Source: Clostridiales bacterium
GTDB lineage: Bacteria; Bacillota; Clostridia; Christensenellales; Christensenellaceae
DNA: 7,139 nt
Assembly (NCBI GenBank): GCA_003510345.1
Contig: DOMW01000117.1
Coordinates: forward strand, 1 to 7,139
Direction of reading: 5' to 3'
Part shown: piece after piece, positions 5,580-7,139 of the stretch
How positions within the stretch are numbered: position 1 is the first letter of the stretch
How the letters are laid out: each line of letters starts with the position of its first letter
Program-made: the position numbers and the translations under genes
The notes under the pieces: model-generated
Told to the model about the DNA's origin: nothing
The model's database searches: none
Seen by the model: only the letters and a program-made list of their open reading frames with translations

Positions 5580-6845
5580 TCACTTGTGGTTAGCAAACAC
5601 AACCCCGGGATTACTTATATGTCTACCAAGGCGATTCTGTATGTGCATTAATAGTGTTTCGCTAATCTGAAAAAGCAAATCTGGCGTTTCTTCAAATTCC
5701 TTTATTGAGAAGAACCTTCTGAAATCCAAAACGATATAAAATGGTTTCTCATCAAGGACATTCGCATGACGCAACAGACAACTAATGTACAGATAGTCAG
5801 CATTCTTCTTAAAATACTTTTCTAAAGCGGCAGAAACAATCAGACCGGGTATAAAACGATTTAGCTGTTTCCTGTCTTGGGCCTGATCACAAATAGTTGA
5901 AACCTCGCATATAATTGGACGCATGTTTTCATATGCATATACATCATGGCGTTTTGCATTTTCATTATTATTGAAAATATCTGAATCATTAAGGCGCAGT
6001 TCTTCGCATGGATTGATATGTATACTCCCGCATGAAAGCGGAGATGCCGTAGGCAATATGTTTATCCGGGCATTGATAGAAGCATAATGCTCAGTATTAA
6101 TGATGGCTTTGTTTTCGGAAGATATATCTAGTTTTATAGGATCACAATTTAGTCTTCCAATCTCATTCGAGAGAAAAAAGTTTAACATATTTATTGTAGC
6201 ACATGAATCGTTTTCAGTAACTCCTTTTCCCTTATATGCTTTTGCGAGTTCTTCGAAATATGCATTAAGCTGCTTATTTTTCTCTTGCGGCGTTGTAGGG
6301 TCTAAGGTTAATATAGAAGTATATACACTTGCTGCGGCTTGTCCGGCAAGATTGTCCCAATAATACATCAGGTTGACCGCCGGTATTTCAGACATTTTTT
6401 CTTTTAGCGCTGCTCTAATTAGTTCAATATCAAAACGACCCTCCTCATTTTTACAGGACAGCTTGTCCATTTCGAATAAAGCAAGAGGATTAATCCCTGC
6501 TGAGATCATTCTTGGCTTTAACTCATTCAGTATTGTAAGCGATTTACTCCATGCAACAATTATGACGGAGAAGTTCTTTGCCGCATTACCCAATATACGT
6601 TCAATTACACTGATTACCTGAGATGCTTGAGTAGCATCGTTGCCAACTGCTGAACCATCAAGTTCAAGGTCTAACAGCATAAGAAATGTACCCAAAATTG
6701 CATTTCCTGATTCTGGTAACGTCTCTACACTACCATTAAAATAGGAAAAAGAAATACCCTCTCTGGAGAATATTTCCATGAAATCAATAGTGTCATCAAT
6801 GCTGTCATCCACTATAACAATGCGACCGTTTTTGGGTAAAATCAT
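5580..6845 (-). CDS. Receiver-domain protein with large C-terminal domain of unknown function
   Basis: This 421-residue protein begins with a response-regulator receiver domain (about residues 7-150). The acidic pair Asp13-Asp14 is in IVIVDDS, the phospho-acceptor is Asp59 in LLDLELDG, the hydroxyl residue is Ser100 after strand VIIVAW, and the lysine is Lys128 in FEMDK, so every position needed for phosphorylation is present. No HTH or other known output domain follows. The remaining 250 or so residues are mixed alpha/beta, with a distinctive stretch EVSTICDQAQDRK (314-326) and RFIPG (330-334), then a helical tail. I do not recognise this domain. The ATG overlaps the stop of the upstream ATPase gene by 4 bp (ATGA) and has AGGAGGA seven bases upstream, so the two genes are translationally coupled; Vsr follows after 25 nt. 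The likely partner is the upstream GHKL protein, acting as kinase or ATPase. Codon use is AT-rich, as in its operon neighbours. Confidence 0.85.
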   Translation of the reverse strand: MILPKNGRIVIVDDSIDDTIDFMEIFSREGISFSYFNGSVETLPESGNAILGTFLMLLDLELDGSAVGNDATQASQVISVIERILGNAAKNFSVIIVAWSKSLTILNELKPRMISAGINPLALFEMDKLSCKNEEGRFDIELIRAALKEKMSEIPAVNLMYYWDNLAGQAAASVYTSILTLDPTTPQEKNKQLNAYFEELAKAYKGKGVTENDSCATINMLNFFLSNEIGRLNCDPIKLDISSENKAIINTEHYASINARINILPTASPLSCGSIHINPCEELRLNDSDIFNNNENAKRHDVYAYENMRPIICEVSTICDQAQDRKQLNRFIPGLIVSAALEKYFKKNADYLYISCLLRHANVLDEKPFYIVLDFRRFFSIKEFEETPDLLFQISETLLMHIQNRLGRHISNPGVVFANHK

Positions 6846-7139
6846 TTTGTCTTCCTCCTGAATGATAAGGCTGTTTTCGCACCTTTAATAAAATCGGGCG
6901 GAATTGCAAAATCATTGAATTCAGGAAAAAGAAGCTCACCGCCTTGGTTTTCCATGCATTGATTTGCAATGAAGAGTCCCAATCCAATACCTGCACCTGT
7001 CGGTCGGCCGTGAACAAATGGTTTTATTGCATCTTCAGTCGGGATTTTATAACCAATACCATTATCAGCTACTATGATAGTGTCATAGTTTTCTGCTTCT
7101 TTGGATAACCCTACATATAATTGATCGACATTAAACCCC
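6842..7139 (-). CDS. C-terminal part of a GHKL ATPase (histidine-kinase-like), partial
   Basis: The minus strand is open from the right edge to a TGA at 6844-6842, giving 98 residues in frame. DNGIG (25-29) is the G1 box of the GHKL/Bergerat fold that binds the adenine of ATP, and GAGIGLGL (48-55) is the G2 box that closes the lid over the phosphates; PFVHGRP lies between them. The tail GGELLF matches the final strand of the kinase ATPase domain. The N box, any His-containing dimerisation region and any sensor lie outside the window, so a true histidine kinase cannot be told from a MutL/MORC-like or stand-alone GHKL ATPase of a restriction-modification operon. The stop codon overlaps the receiver gene start by 4 bp, which points to a cognate pair. 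Confidence 0.85.
   Translation of the reverse strand, partial: GFNVDQLYVGLSKEAENYDTIIVADNGIGYKIPTEDAIKPFVHGRPTGAGIGLGLFIANQCMENQGGELLFPEFNDFAIPPDFIKGAKTALSFRRKTK
6853..6859 (-). promoter_or_regulatory. Shine-Dalgarno inside the ATPase gene end
   Basis: AGGAGGA lies seven bases before the receiver-protein ATG and inside the last codons of the ATPase gene (encoding Arg-Arg). With the ATGA stop/start overlap it supports coupled translation of the two proteins at similar levels. Confidence 0.75.

Noticed and set aside
5123..7139. Direct assignment of the right-hand operon to Detocs or to a named restriction-modification type
   Set aside because: Detocs has a different effector layout and no Vsr, and no methyltransferase is visible in the window; naming a system would go beyond the evidence.
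1..7139. CRISPR array, tRNA or rRNA genes
   Set aside because: No regularly spaced direct repeats and no cloverleaf or rRNA-like conserved stretches were seen on either strand.

Overview
The window holds two unlike blocks joined near position 5105. Positions 1-5104 are moderately GC-rich with strong AAGGAGG-type ribosome sites. Positions 5105-7139 are visibly AT-rich: line 6061-6120 counts to about 37% G+C, against about 50% for line 1501-1560. The Gram-positive-style lipoprotein signal peptide, the strong Shine-Dalgarno sites and the pairing of a soluble FAD-binding oxidoreductase with a giant MalT/LuxR-type regulator suggest an anaerobic, probably gut-type bacterium (Clostridia-like, or less likely Coriobacteriia). 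The taxon cannot be settled from this sequence.

Block 1 (minus strand, read right to left) is a flavoprotein module. An FAD-dependent oxidoreductase of the fumarate reductase/FAD_binding_2 type (4498-2897) is followed by an 835-residue LAL-family regulator with an N-terminal NTPase and a C-terminal LuxR helix-turn-helix (2780-273). Next comes the start of a secreted lipoprotein (102-1, cut by the window edge). Two promoter-like sites carry dyads: one upstream of the oxidoreductase, where an 18-bp imperfect palindrome fills the -10/-35 spacer, and one upstream of the lipoprotein, with a perfect 12-bp palindrome just after the -10. The simplest reading is that the LAL protein senses a small molecule and controls the oxidoreductase and/or the lipoprotein. 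The substrate is unknown.

The junction (about 4565-5122) has a minus-strand terminator-like hairpin, a perfect 14-bp inverted repeat, an 18-bp imperfect palindrome, and a plus-strand frame whose last 45 residues look like the C-terminal helix-turn-helix of a resolvase/serine recombinase. This is the kind of debris found at the edge of acquired DNA.

Block 2 (minus strand, 7139-5123) is a tight operon: the C-terminal end of a GHKL ATPase (histidine-kinase-like), a 421-residue protein with a complete receiver domain plus a large unrecognised C-terminal domain (4-bp overlap with the ATPase gene), and a Vsr-type mismatch endonuclease (25-bp gap). Vsr normally accompanies a DNA cytosine-5 methyltransferase, which would be expected beyond 7139 if the operon is of restriction-modification type. 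A GHKL ATPase, a receiver with an unknown output domain, and Vsr together suggest an accessory DNA-modification or phage-defence system with a phosphorelay-like or ATPase-gated control step. This is the part of the window most worth following up.
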